Assembly (NCBI RefSeq): GCF_002242685.1
Contig: NZ_NBIM01000001.1
Coordinates: forward strand, 248,001-312,000
DNA: 64,000 nucleotides
Reading direction: 5' to 3'
Source of the DNA: Oceanimonas doudoroffii
GTDB taxonomy: Bacteria > Pseudomonadota > Gammaproteobacteria > Enterobacterales > Aeromonadaceae
The notes under the pieces were generated by a model that saw only the letters and a program-made list of their open reading frames with translations, made no database searches and was not told the DNA's origin. Position numbers and translations under genes: made by a program. Positions 53,492 to 62,362 of the stretch are shown in pieces. Each line of letters opens with the position of its first letter. Positions within the stretch are counted from its first letter, which is position 1.

Positions 53492-54745
53492 ATGTTCAAC
53501 AGACAAGTCCGCATTCAGGATATCGATCCGGCCCTGTGGTCGGCCATGGAAGAAGAGGCCACGCGCCAGGAGCAGCACATTGAGCTGATTGCTTCGGAAA
53601 ACTACACCAGCCCGGCGGTGATGGAAGCGCAAGGCTCGGTGCTCACCAACAAATATGCGGAAGGCTACCCGGGCAAGCGCTATTACGGCGGTTGCGAGGC
53701 GGTAGACAAGGTTGAACAGCTGGCCATCGATCGCGCCAAGGAACTGTTCGGCGCCGACTACGCCAACGTTCAGCCCCACTCCGGCTCCCAGGCCAATGCC
53801 GCCGTTTACATGGCCCTGTGTGCCCCCGGCGACACCGTGCTGGGCATGAGCCTGGCCCACGGTGGTCACCTGACCCACGGGGCCAAGGTGAGCTTCTCCG
53901 GCAAGATCTATAACGCCGTGCAGTATGGCCTGAACGATACCACCGGCGAGGTGGACTACGACCAGGTCGAGCGGCTGGCCCTGGAGCACAAGCCGACCAT
54001 GATCGTGGCCGGTTTTTCCGCCTACTCCCAGATCATGGACTGGTCCCGTTTTCGCGCCATCGCCGACAAGGTCGGGGCCTATTTGTTCGTGGACATGGCC
54101 CACGTGGCCGGCCTGGTGGCCGCCGGTGTCTATCCCAACCCGGTGCCTTTTGCCGACGTGGTGACCACCACCACCCACAAGACCCTGCGCGGCCCCCGTG
54201 GCGGCCTGATCCTGGCCAAAGCCAACCCCGAGCTGGAAAAGAAGCTCAACGGCGCCGTGTTCCCCGGTGGCCAGGGTGGCCCGCTGATGCACGCGATCGC
54301 CGCCAAGGCGGTGGCCTTTGCCGAGGCGCTCAAGCCGGAATTTGGCGACTACCAGCGCGCTGTGGTGGAAAACGCCCAGGCCATGGTGGAAGTATTTCAG
54401 AAGCGCGGTTTTGACGTGGTGTCGAACGGTACCGAAAACCACCTGTTCCTGCTTGATTTGTCCGCCCGGGGCATTACCGGCAAGGACGCGGATCGGGTGC
54501 TGGGCGAGGCCAACATTACCGTCAACAAGAATGCCGTGCCCAATGACCCGCAGCCGCCCTTCGTGACCTCGGGCCTGCGCATCGGCACCCCGGCGGTAAC
54601 CAGCCGCGGTTTCAAGGCCGAGCACTGCCGCCAGCTGGCGGGTTGGATCTGCGACATTCTCGAACACATGGACGACCCGGACGTGATCATCTCGGTCAAG
54701 GACCAGGTAGCCAGCCTTTGCAGCTACTTCCCGGTGTATCGCTAA
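53492..54745 (+). CDS. glyA: Serine hydroxymethyltransferase
   Basis: 417 residues from the ATG at 53492, with AAGGAGGT upstream. The PLP lysine is K230 in [14 protein letters not shown], and [20 protein letters not shown] and [18 protein letters not shown] are the family blocks. It interconverts glycine plus 5,10-methylene-THF and serine plus THF. As the first gene of the sarcosine oxidase operon it is the dedicated catabolic copy that turns the two products of sarcosine oxidase, glycine and methylene-THF, into serine. A second housekeeping glyA is expected elsewhere in the genome. Confidence 0.95.
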   Translation: MFNRQVRIQDIDPALWSAMEEEATRQEQHIELIASENYTSPAVMEAQGSVLTNKYAEGYPGKRYYGGCEAVDKVEQLAIDRAKELFGADYANVQPHSGSQANAAVYMALCAPGDTVLGMSLAHGGHLTHGAKVSFSGKIYNAVQYGLNDTTGEVDYDQVERLALEHKPTMIVAGFSAYSQIMDWSRFRAIADKVGAYLFVDMAHVAGLVAAGVYPNPVPFADVVTTTTHKTLRGPRGGLILAKANPELEKKLNGAVFPGGQGGPLMHAIAAKAVAFAEALKPEFGDYQRAVVENAQAMVEVFQKRGFDVVSNGTENHLFLLDLSARGITGKDADRVLGEANITVNKNAVPNDPQPPFVTSGLRIGTPAVTSRGFKAEHCRQLAGWICDILEHMDDPDVIISVKDQVASLCSYFPVYR

Positions 54746-54793
54746 GCGGTTCAACCCCATCAGGACACGGACTTCAATCAACAGGTGACCACA

Positions 54794-56047
54794 ATGCAGA
54801 AATATTCAGGATTCGGGCTGCTCAAGCACGCCCTGACCCACCACGAGAACTGGCAGAAAGTGTGGCGCAACCCCACGCCCAAGCACGAAGGCTACGACGT
54901 TATTATCGTGGGTGGCGGCGGCCACGGCCTGGCCACGGCCTACTACCTGGCCAAGGAGCACGGCATCACCAATGTGGCGGTGATTGAAAAGGGTTACCTG
55001 GGCGGCGGCAACACCGCTCGTAACACCACTATCGTGCGTTCCAACTACCTGTGGGACGAGGCGGCCTGGCTCTACGAGCACTCCATGAAACTGTGGGAAG
55101 GCCTGGCCCAGGATCTGAACTACAACCTGATGTTCAGCCAGCGCGGTGTGCTCAACCTGGGGCATACCCTGCAGGACATGCGCGACATCGAGCGCCGGGT
55201 CAACGCCAACCGCCTGAACGGCATCGACAGTGAAGTACTCAACACCCAGCAGGTGCAGGATCTGGTGCCCATTCTGGATTGCTCCAAGAACGCCCGTTAT
55301 CCGGTGCTGGGCGCCTCATGGCAGGCCCGGGGCGGCACCGCCCGTCACGACGCCGTGGCCTGGGGCTTTGCCCGCGCCGCCGACGCCATGGGCGTGCACC
55401 TGATTCAGCAGACCGAAGTCACCGGCATTCGCCGTGAAAACGGCGCCGTCACCGGCGTGGACACCACCCGCGGCTTTATCAAGGCGCCCAAGGTGGCCTG
55501 CGTGACCGCCGGCAACTCCGGCGTCATGGCCAACATGGTGGGCATGAAGCTGCCGCTGGAATCCCACCCGCTGCAGGCCATGGTATCCGAGCCGGTCAAG
55601 CCCATTCTCGACACCGTGGTGATGTCCAACCACGTGCACGGCTATGTGTCCCAGTCCGACAAGGGCGATCTGGTGATCGGCGCCGGCATCGACAGCTATC
55701 TGGGTTACGGCCAGCGCGGCTCCTTCCCGGTGGTGGAGCACACCATGGCGGCCATTGTGGAAATGTTCCCGATCTTCAGCCGGGTTCGCCTGAACCGGAC
55801 CTGGGGCGGCATTGTGGACACCTGTCCGGATGCCTGTCCGATTATTTCCAAGACCCACATCAAGGGCCTGTATTTCAACTGCGGTTGGGGCACCGGCGGC
55901 TTCAAGGCCACCCCGGGCTCGGGCAACGTGTTCGCCCACACCATTGCCAAGGACGACCCGCACCCACTGGCGAAACCGTTCAATGTTGACCGTTTTGTCA
56001 GCGGCCACCTGATCGACGAGCACGGCGCAGCCGGCGTAGCCCACTAA
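54794..56047 (+). CDS. soxB: Sarcosine oxidase subunit beta
   Basis: 417 residues from the ATG at 54794 (AGGTGA upstream; a GTG nine bases earlier is in frame). The FAD site is GGGGHG (40-45). H185 in [10 protein letters not shown] is at the position expected for the histidine that carries covalent FMN. It is the catalytic subunit of the heterotetrameric enzyme, oxidising sarcosine to glycine and passing the methyl group to THF. Length is normal. Confidence 0.95.
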   Translation: MQKYSGFGLLKHALTHHENWQKVWRNPTPKHEGYDVIIVGGGGHGLATAYYLAKEHGITNVAVIEKGYLGGGNTARNTTIVRSNYLWDEAAWLYEHSMKLWEGLAQDLNYNLMFSQRGVLNLGHTLQDMRDIERRVNANRLNGIDSEVLNTQQVQDLVPILDCSKNARYPVLGASWQARGGTARHDAVAWGFARAADAMGVHLIQQTEVTGIRRENGAVTGVDTTRGFIKAPKVACVTAGNSGVMANMVGMKLPLESHPLQAMVSEPVKPILDTVVMSNHVHGYVSQSDKGDLVIGAGIDSYLGYGQRGSFPVVEHTMAAIVEMFPIFSRVRLNRTWGGIVDTCPDACPIISKTHIKGLYFNCGWGTGGFKATPGSGNVFAHTIAKDDPHPLAKPFNVDRFVSGHLIDEHGAAGVAH

Positions 56048-56059
56048 AGGAGAGAGACA

Positions 56060-56347
56060 ATGTTGCACATTTATTGTCCGCACTGCGGCGAGTACCGGGA
56101 AGAAGAAGAGTTTCACTACGCTGGCGAGGCGCACATTGCCCGCCCGGCCGATCCCAATGCGCTGAGTGATGCCGAATGGGCCGAGTATCTGTTCATGCGC
56201 AAGAACGTGCGTGGCCTGCATCACGAGATGTGGTATCACGCCGCCGGTTGCCGCAAGTTCTTTAACGCCACCCGGCACACCGTGACCTATGAAATCAAGG
56301 AAACCTACAAGGTGGACGAACAGCCGCAGCAAGGAGGCCAGTCATGA
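56060..56347 (+). CDS. soxD: Sarcosine oxidase subunit delta
   Basis: 95 residues with GGAGAG before the start. C6 and C9 (YCPHCGEYREEEEF) with H and C residues in HHEMWYHAAGCRKFF form the zinc site of this small subunit. Its end overlaps soxA by 4 nt (ATGA). Confidence 0.94.
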   Translation: MLHIYCPHCGEYREEEEFHYAGEAHIARPADPNALSDAEWAEYLFMRKNVRGLHHEMWYHAAGCRKFFNATRHTVTYEIKETYKVDEQPQQGGQS

Positions 56348-59300
56348 GCCAGCAGAACCGCATTCAGGGCAAGGGCCGGGTAGACGCCGGCAAGCCGCTC
56401 AACTTTATTTTCAACGGCAAGCGCTATCAGGGCCTGGCCGGTGACACCATCGCCTCGGCCCTGCTGGCCAACGGTGTGGACGTGGTCGGTCGTTCGTTCA
56501 AGTATTCCCGTCCGCGCGGCATCATGGCCGCCGGCGCCGACGAGCCGAACTGCATTCTGCAGGTGGGCAGTTCCGAAGCCACCATGATTCCCAACATTCG
56601 CGGCACCCAGGCCGAGCTCTATGACGGCCTGACCGCCGCCAGCACCAACGGCTGGCCGAACGTCGACAAGGACATCATGGGGGTGATGGGCAAGCTCGGT
56701 GGCAGCATGATGCCCCCCGGCTTCTACTACAAAACCTTTATGTACCCCCAGTCCATGTGGCCCAAGTATGAGCACCTGATCCGCAAGGCCGCCGGCCTGG
56801 GTCGCGTGCCCAACGAGCGGGACCCGGATACCTATGACAAGCTCAACCATCACTGTGACGTGCTGGTGGTAGGGGGCGGTGCCGCCGGCCTGACCGCGGC
56901 CCTGGCCGCCGGTCGCCGTGGCGCCCGCGTGATCCTGGTGGACGAGCAGAACGAGTTTGGCGGTCACCTGCTGCACGGCACTCAGAAAATCAACGGCCAG
57001 GCCCCGGCCGCCTGGGTTGAAGCGGCCGTGAAAGAGCTGGAAAACCTGCCCGACGTCACCCTGCTGCCCCGCAGCATCGCCTCCGGCTATTACGATCAGA
57101 ACTTCGTCTCCGTGCTGGAGCGTCGTACCGATCACCTGGGTGAGCGTGTGTCCGGCAAGACCCGCCAGCGCCTGCACCGCATTCGCGCCGGCCGCGTGGT
57201 GCTGGCCACCGGTGCCCAGGAGCGTCCGCTGGTATTTGCCAACAACGATCTGCCCGGCTGCTTCGTGGCCAGCGCCTTGTCCACCTACGTCAATCGCTAC
57301 GGCGTGGCCCCGGGTGAGCGCCTGGTGCTGATGACCTGCAACGATTACGGCTATCAGGCCGCCATCGACTGGCTGGACGCCGGCCGTGAAGTGGTGGCGG
57401 TGGTGGACAGCCGCGCCAACCCCAGCGGCGATCGCTACCAGCAGCTGAAGTCCCGTGGCGTCAAGATTTACACCGGCCACGGCCTGATTGAAGCCACCGG
57501 CAAGAAGCGGGTGAACGGCGCCAAAGTGGCCCCCATCACCAGCGACGGCAGCCGGGTGACCGGCGACGCCGTGTCCCTGAGCTGTGACACCATCGCCACC
57601 TCCGGTGGCTGGAGTCCGGTGGTGCACCTGACCGCCCACACCGGCTCTCGCCCGGTATGGAACGCCGACGTCATCGGCTTTGTGCCCGGTGAAACCGTGC
57701 AGAAGCAGTTGCTGGCCGGCGGCGTGCAGGGCACCTATGGCCTGTCTGCCGTACTCAACGAAGGCCTCAAGGCCGGCCGTGAAGCCGCCGAGGCCACCGG
57801 CTATGGCGAACTGGCCGCCCAGGTGGTGGATGCCGACGTCAACACCACGGATCCCCGCGAAGATCAGGCCCAGCCCCTGTTCCTGGTGCCTCACAGCCGT
57901 GCCGTGAGCCGGGCGCCCAAGCAGTTCGTCGACTACCAGAACGACGTGACCGCCGCCGGTATCGAGCTGGCCGTGCGCGAAGGCTTTGAGTCCATCGAGC
58001 ACATCAAGCGTTACACCGCCATGGGTTTTGGTACCGATCAGGGCAAGCTCGGCAATATCAACGGCATGGCCATTGCCGCCAATGCCATGGGCAAGAGCAT
58101 TCCGGAAACCGGTACCACCATATTCCGCCCGAACTACACCCCGATCACCATGGGCGCCTTTGCCGGCCGTGACGCGGGCCACCTGTTCGATCCGGCTCGG
58201 TTTAGCGCCATGCACGCCTGGCACGTGAAAAACGGCGCCGAGTTCGAGGACGTGGGCCAGTGGAAGCGTCCCTGGTACTTCCCCAAGGCGGGCGAAGACA
58301 TGCACCAGGCGGTTAACCGCGAGTGTGTGGCCACCCGCACCAGCGTGGGCATTCTCGATGCCTCCACCCTGGGCAAGATCGACATTCAGGGCCCTGACGC
58401 CCGGGAATTCCTGCAGCGCATCTACACCAACGCCTGGGCCAAGCTCAATCCCGGTTTCTGCCGCTACGGCCTGATGTGTAAGGAAGACGGCATGGTGTTC
58501 GACGATGGGGTGACCTCCTGCATCACCGACGAACACTTCATCATGACCACCACCACCGGCGGCGCCGCGGGCGTGCTGCAGTGGCTGGAGCTGTGGCACC
58601 AGACCGAGTGGCCGGAGCTGGAGGTGTATTTCACTTCCGTGACCGACCACTGGGCCACCATGACGGTATCCGGCCCCAACAGCCGTAAGGTGTTGGAAAA
58701 GGTCTGTGCAGACGTGGATCTGAGCGGCGACGCCTTTCCCTTTATGACCTGGAAGGACGCCACCATCGCCGGCGTGAAGGGGCGCATCTTCCGCATCTCC
58801 TTTACCGGTGAGCTGAGCTTTGAGATCAACGTGCAGGCCAACTACGGCATGCACGTGTGGGAAGCAGTGATGGAAGCGGGTGCCGAGTTCAACATCACCC
58901 CCTACGGCACCGAAACCATGCACGTGTTGCGGGCCGAGAAGGGCTTCATCATCGTGGGTCAGGACACCGACGGTTCGGTGACGCCGCAGGATCTGAACAT
59001 GAACTGGTGTGTGGGCAAGAACAAGCCGTTCCCCTTCATCGGCCAGCGTTCCTGGAGCCGGGAAGACACCGCCCGCACCGATCGCAAACAGATGGTGGGG
59101 CTTAAGTGCAAGGAAGCCAAAACCGTGATTCCGGAAGGTGCCCAGATCGTGCTGGACCCCAACCATCCGCTGCCGATGCCCATGGTAGGTCATGTGTCGT
59201 CCAGCTACTACAGCGCCAACCTGGGCCACAACATCGCCATGGGTCTGGTCAAGGACGGCCTGAACCGAATGGGCCAAACCGTGTACTGCCCGCTGGCCGA

Positions 59301-59373
59301 CGGCCGGGTGCTGGAAGCCGAAATCACCAGCCCGATTTTCTATGATCCCAAAGGAGAGCGTCAGCATGTCTAA
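56344..59373 (+). CDS. soxA: Sarcosine oxidase subunit alpha
   Basis: 1009 residues. An N-terminal 2Fe-2S-ferredoxin-like fold without the cluster cysteines (INFNGKRYQGLAGDTIASAL region), an NAD/FAD disulfide-oxidoreductase-like part with VVGGGAAGLTAALAAGRRGA near residue 175, and a C-terminal aminomethyltransferase (GcvT-like) domain from about 600 that binds THF. The subunit order and overlaps (soxD 4 nt, soxG 8 nt) are standard. A long open frame on the opposite strand is only a composition effect. Confidence 0.95.
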   Translation: MSQQNRIQGKGRVDAGKPLNFIFNGKRYQGLAGDTIASALLANGVDVVGRSFKYSRPRGIMAAGADEPNCILQVGSSEATMIPNIRGTQAELYDGLTAASTNGWPNVDKDIMGVMGKLGGSMMPPGFYYKTFMYPQSMWPKYEHLIRKAAGLGRVPNERDPDTYDKLNHHCDVLVVGGGAAGLTAALAAGRRGARVILVDEQNEFGGHLLHGTQKINGQAPAAWVEAAVKELENLPDVTLLPRSIASGYYDQNFVSVLERRTDHLGERVSGKTRQRLHRIRAGRVVLATGAQERPLVFANNDLPGCFVASALSTYVNRYGVAPGERLVLMTCNDYGYQAAIDWLDAGREVVAVVDSRANPSGDRYQQLKSRGVKIYTGHGLIEATGKKRVNGAKVAPITSDGSRVTGDAVSLSCDTIATSGGWSPVVHLTAHTGSRPVWNADVIGFVPGETVQKQLLAGGVQGTYGLSAVLNEGLKAGREAAEATGYGELAAQVVDADVNTTDPREDQAQPLFLVPHSRAVSRAPKQFVDYQNDVTAAGIELAVREGFESIEHIKRYTAMGFGTDQGKLGNINGMAIAANAMGKSIPETGTTIFRPNYTPITMGAFAGRDAGHLFDPARFSAMHAWHVKNGAEFEDVGQWKRPWYFPKAGEDMHQAVNRECVATRTSVGILDASTLGKIDIQGPDAREFLQRIYTNAWAKLNPGFCRYGLMCKEDGMVFDDGVTSCITDEHFIMTTTTGGAAGVLQWLELWHQTEWPELEVYFTSVTDHWATMTVSGPNSRKVLEKVCADVDLSGDAFPFMTWKDATIAGVKGRIFRISFTGELSFEINVQANYGMHVWEAVMEAGAEFNITPYGTETMHVLRAEKGFIIVGQDTDGSVTPQDLNMNWCVGKNKPFPFIGQRSWSREDTARTDRKQMVGLKCKEAKTVIPEGAQIVLDPNHPLPMPMVGHVSSSYYSANLGHNIAMGLVKDGLNRMGQTVYCPLADGRVLEAEITSPIFYDPKGERQHV

Positions 59374-59995
59374 CAACACCGCCAAACTGAAAGAGGTAGA
59401 ACGCCAGGTGCGGGTGGAATCCCCGCTGTATCACGCCAACCTGGAAGCGCTGGCCAAGCAGGATCAGCAGGGTGAGGTGGTGCTGCGCGAGAAGCCGTTC
59501 CTGGGCCACCTGGTGCTGCGCGGCAACGCCGGCAACGAGCTGTTCGCCAAAACCGTGGAAAAGGTGCTGGGCGTGGCGCTGCCCACCCAGGCCTGCAGCT
59601 CCGTCGAGAACGACAAGGTGCTGGTGCAGTGGCTGGCGCCCGATGAGTGGCTGATCATTACCGAGGGCGGTCAGGAAGGCCGCCTGCAGCAGAGCCTGCG
59701 CGAGCAGCTGTCCGGTCACTATGCCATTACCGACGTGAGCGGCGGCCAGACCGTGCTGGAGCTGTCCGGTCCCAAGGCGGAGATGGTGATCCGCAAGTCA
59801 TGTCCCTATGACGTGCACCCGTCCAGCCTGCCCACCGGCAAGTGTGTGGGCACCGTGTTCGCCAAGGCCGGCGTACTGCTGCGCCGCACCGGCGCCGACA
59901 GTTTCGAGCTGGTGATTCGCCGCAGTTTCTCCGACTATCTGTGGATGTGGCTGCAGGACGCCAGCCGGGAATACGGCCTGGTGATCGGCAAGTAA
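59366..59995 (+). CDS. soxG: Sarcosine oxidase subunit gamma
   Basis: 209 residues from the ATG at 59366, with AAGGAGAG upstream, overlapping soxA by 8 nt. It has the GcvT-like fold of the gamma subunit (SGGQTVLELSGPKAEMVIRK near the middle). It completes the soxBDAG set. Confidence 0.92.
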   Translation: MSNNTAKLKEVERQVRVESPLYHANLEALAKQDQQGEVVLREKPFLGHLVLRGNAGNELFAKTVEKVLGVALPTQACSSVENDKVLVQWLAPDEWLIITEGGQEGRLQQSLREQLSGHYAITDVSGGQTVLELSGPKAEMVIRKSCPYDVHPSSLPTGKCVGTVFAKAGVLLRRTGADSFELVIRRSFSDYLWMWLQDASREYGLVIGK

Positions 59996-60006
59996 GGGCG
60001 AAGCGC

Positions 60007-60082
60007 CCGGGTTCCCGCGGTGCGGGAATGACAACGGCGGCACTACCCTTGCTCGCCGTCAGTCCCCCCGCCGAGGCGGGGG
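60007..60082. repeat. Two short hairpins between soxG and purU
   Basis: TTCCCGCGGTGCGGGAA (near 60013-60029) resembles the ATTCCC...GGGAAT hairpin of the 14.3 kb repeat array. CCCCCGCCGAGGCGGGGG follows (near 60064-60082). They may be REP-like message-stability elements that separate sox from purU. Confidence 0.5.
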
Positions 60083-60149
60083 CCATCTCAGGGCCGCGGA
60101 TGGGTTGAGTCCGCGGTCACCAAATACACACCGCCATGGGAGGCACGGC

Positions 60150-61016
60150 ATGAATCAGCAAGACAGCTATATCCTCACCGCCAGCTGCGAGAGCCGGCTG
60201 GGCACCGTGGATGCGGTCACCGGCTACCTGTATCAGCAGCAGTGCTATGTGGCGGACATGCAGACCTTTGACGACGCCCGCGCCGGCCGTTTCTTTATTC
60301 GCGTGGAGTTTCGCCGGCCCGAGCAGGGCGAGTTTGATGAAGCGGCGTTTCGCGACGGCTTTGCGTCCCGGGCCGACAAATACGGCATGGACTGGGAACT
60401 GACCGAGCGCAGCCGCCGGCCCAATGTGGTGATCCTGGTCTCCAAGTTTGATCACTGCCTCAACGATCTGCTGTATCGCTACCGCACCGGCCAGCTGGCC
60501 ATCGAGATTCCGGCCATTATCTCCAATCACCCGGATCTGCAACGGCTGGCCGACTGGCATCATATTCCCTACTACCACCTGCCGATCACGGCCGATACCA
60601 AGGCGCAGCAGGAAGCCCAGTTGTGGAAGATTGTGCAGGAGTCCAACGCGGATCTGGTGGTGCTGGCGCGCTACATGCAGGTGCTGAGCCCGGATCTGTG
60701 CGACAAGCTGTCCGGCCGCGCCATCAACATTCATCACTCCCTGCTGCCCGGGTTCAAGGGCGCCCAGCCCTACCACCAGGCCTACGCCAAGGGGGTGAAA
60801 CTGGTAGGGGCCACGGCCCACTACATCAACAACGAGCTGGACGAGGGCCCCATCATTACTCAGGGGGTGCAGGCGGTGGATCACAGCCATTACCCCGAAG
60901 AGCTGGTGGCCAAGGGCCGCGACATTGAATGCGTGACCCTGGCCCGAGCGGTTCAGTATCACATTGAAAAGCGAGTGTTCATGTACCAGGGCAAGACGGT
61001 GGTACTGGGCAGCTGA
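60150..61016 (+). CDS. purU: Formyltetrahydrofolate deformylase
   Basis: 288 residues from the ATG at 60150, with GGGAGG upstream. An N-terminal ACT domain (ILTASCESRLGTVDAVTGYL) is followed by a formyltransferase-like domain with INIHHSLLPGFKGAQPYHQA and LDEGPIITQ, which hold the catalytic Asn, His and Asp. It splits 10-formyl-THF to formate and THF and so regenerates THF for sarcosine oxidase. The place after soxBDAG is the same as in Pseudomonas. Confidence 0.95.
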   Translation: MNQQDSYILTASCESRLGTVDAVTGYLYQQQCYVADMQTFDDARAGRFFIRVEFRRPEQGEFDEAAFRDGFASRADKYGMDWELTERSRRPNVVILVSKFDHCLNDLLYRYRTGQLAIEIPAIISNHPDLQRLADWHHIPYYHLPITADTKAQQEAQLWKIVQESNADLVVLARYMQVLSPDLCDKLSGRAINIHHSLLPGFKGAQPYHQAYAKGVKLVGATAHYINNELDEGPIITQGVQAVDHSHYPEELVAKGRDIECVTLARAVQYHIEKRVFMYQGKTVVLGS

Positions 61017-61067
61017 CACTCATTGACCCCTCGAATGCTCAGCATTCGGCATGTAAAAGGAGCCATC

Positions 61068-61412
61068 ATGTCTCAGAAAATCACGGTACTGCGCGATACC
61101 CAGCCTCAGGTGCTGCTGGATGCCACTAAGTGGGAAAAACTGTCCGGTGACCCGCATACCGTTAACCTCAACGCCTACACCTCGGAAGACGGCAGCAAGA
61201 TCATGGGTACCTGGATCTGCACCCCGGGCAAGTGGGCGGTGAACTACACCAAGTGGGAATACTGTGACTTCCGCGAAGGCTACTGCATTCTCACCCCCGA
61301 AGGTGGCGAGCCCATTCACCTCAAGGCCGGCGACATCTTCGTGGTGGAGCCGGGCTTTCAGGGCACCTGGGAAGTGGTGGAAACCGTACGTAAATATTTC
61401 GTGTTTGCCTGA
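61068..61412 (+). CDS. Cupin protein (Cupin_3/DUF861 type) at the end of the sox block
   Basis: 114 residues, AAGGAG upstream. A single cupin domain: GTWICTPGKWAVNYTKWEYC, DFREGYCILTPEGGEPIHLK and AGDIFVVEPGFQGTWEVVET. This type appears in many amino-acid and betaine loci and is often called an enamine/imine or ureidoglycolate-type cupin without proof. The place 51 nt after purU suggests a link to sarcosine or C1 handling. It differs from the EutQ-like cupin at 24480. Function unknown. Confidence 0.8.
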   Translation: MSQKITVLRDTQPQVLLDATKWEKLSGDPHTVNLNAYTSEDGSKIMGTWICTPGKWAVNYTKWEYCDFREGYCILTPEGGEPIHLKAGDIFVVEPGFQGTWEVVETVRKYFVFA

Positions 61413-61438
61413 TCGGGCAACATTCCAGTCCTGTTTTC

Positions 61439-61463
61439 GGCCTGCCTTGCGCAGGCCTTTTTT
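61439..61463. terminator. Terminator of the glyA-sox-purU block
   Basis: GGCCTGC and GCAGGCC form a 7-bp stem with a 5-nt loop, followed by TTTTTTG. It lies 27 nt after the cupin stop. Confidence 0.85.
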
Positions 61464-61469
61464 GTTGGT

Positions 61470-62255
61470 TTAGTTTACCGGCTTGCAGCGCATTTCCGAG
61501 GCGTCATATCCCCACTGGATCATGGTTTCCCCCCGGTGCTCCCAGAAGCTTTCGTTACGGCCCTGGTAGCGGCTGCCGCTGGCGGCCGGCTGAGCATACA
61601 TCAGTGACACGCTGTCGCCGTATTCGGCGATCAAGGTTGCAGGCTCGGTCTCGTAGAAAGTAACGACCACCTCGTTGGCGGGGGTTCCGTCACAGGCGAA
61701 ACGGAACGGGCCGCGCTCGGGCACCAGTCGGTAGCGGGCCTGCAGTTCGGTGGTTCGCAGTCGGTACTGCTGCTGCACGCAAGCCTGCTTGTCTTCGTTT
61801 TTCCAGCATTCATTGCGGCCTTTGATCCAGCCCCGTTGCTCGGCCTTGAGCGTGGAGGGCTGTTCGTTGGCAGCCTTGGCCAGCGCCTGCTGGTAGATCC
61901 CGGCCAGTTTTCGGTCCTGGGCCGCCAGGCCGGCATCGGTGCAGATCATCGCTTCGATACTGTCGGGATGAATATCGTCACAGTTATACGACGGGCCCTG
62001 CTTGAGCAGGGTATCGATATACGCACACCAGGCTTGGCCGTTGCGCTCGGGAACATTGCTTTGACCCCGGATTCCTAAGTGAAATTCCACCACCGATTTC
62101 CATTCCTCGGAGCCGGTGTCGGGGCCGTGACCCTGGCCGTCACCGGTATGGACCTTTTTCTCGACCCATTGCGCCCACTCGGGGGAACACAGTGGGGCGC
62201 CTTGGGCCCAGACAGGCAAGGCGGCAAATATCAGCAGTAATAACCCGTGTTTCAT
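61470..62255 (-). CDS. Secreted LprI-like / MliC-like lysozyme inhibitor protein
   Basis: 261 residues with a signal peptide (LLLLIFAALPVWAQGAP) and no lipobox cysteine at the cleavage site. Residues about 100-170 resemble the LprI/DUF1311 domain (CTDAGLAAQDRKLAGIYQQA, KGRNECWKNEDKQACVQQQY). Residues about 185-255 fit MliC, the C-type lysozyme inhibitor domain (FACDGTPANEVVVTFYE, AASGSRYQGRNESFWEHRGE). Together they suggest a periplasmic protein that protects the wall against host or predator lysozyme. Convergent with the cupin gene. Confidence 0.8.
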   Translation of the reverse strand: MKHGLLLLIFAALPVWAQGAPLCSPEWAQWVEKKVHTGDGQGHGPDTGSEEWKSVVEFHLGIRGQSNVPERNGQAWCAYIDTLLKQGPSYNCDDIHPDSIEAMICTDAGLAAQDRKLAGIYQQALAKAANEQPSTLKAEQRGWIKGRNECWKNEDKQACVQQQYRLRTTELQARYRLVPERGPFRFACDGTPANEVVVTFYETEPATLIAEYGDSVSLMYAQPAASGSRYQGRNESFWEHRGETMIQWGYDASEMRCKPVN

Positions 62256-62362
62256 GACGAGAACCTCTCATTGGAGCGCAGGCTGCGAGCCTGCAAATTG
62301 GCGCGTGGACATTGAGCACCATGAGGGAGCTAATGCGGGCGAGTTGTCCGCGCTCCAACACC

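Noticed and set aside
56305..59385. A 1026-codon open frame on the minus strand opposite soxA
   Set aside because: It is the mirror of soxA in GC-rich DNA, rich in Gly/His/Val/Ala with no family pattern. soxA on the plus strand has full family motifs and operon overlaps.
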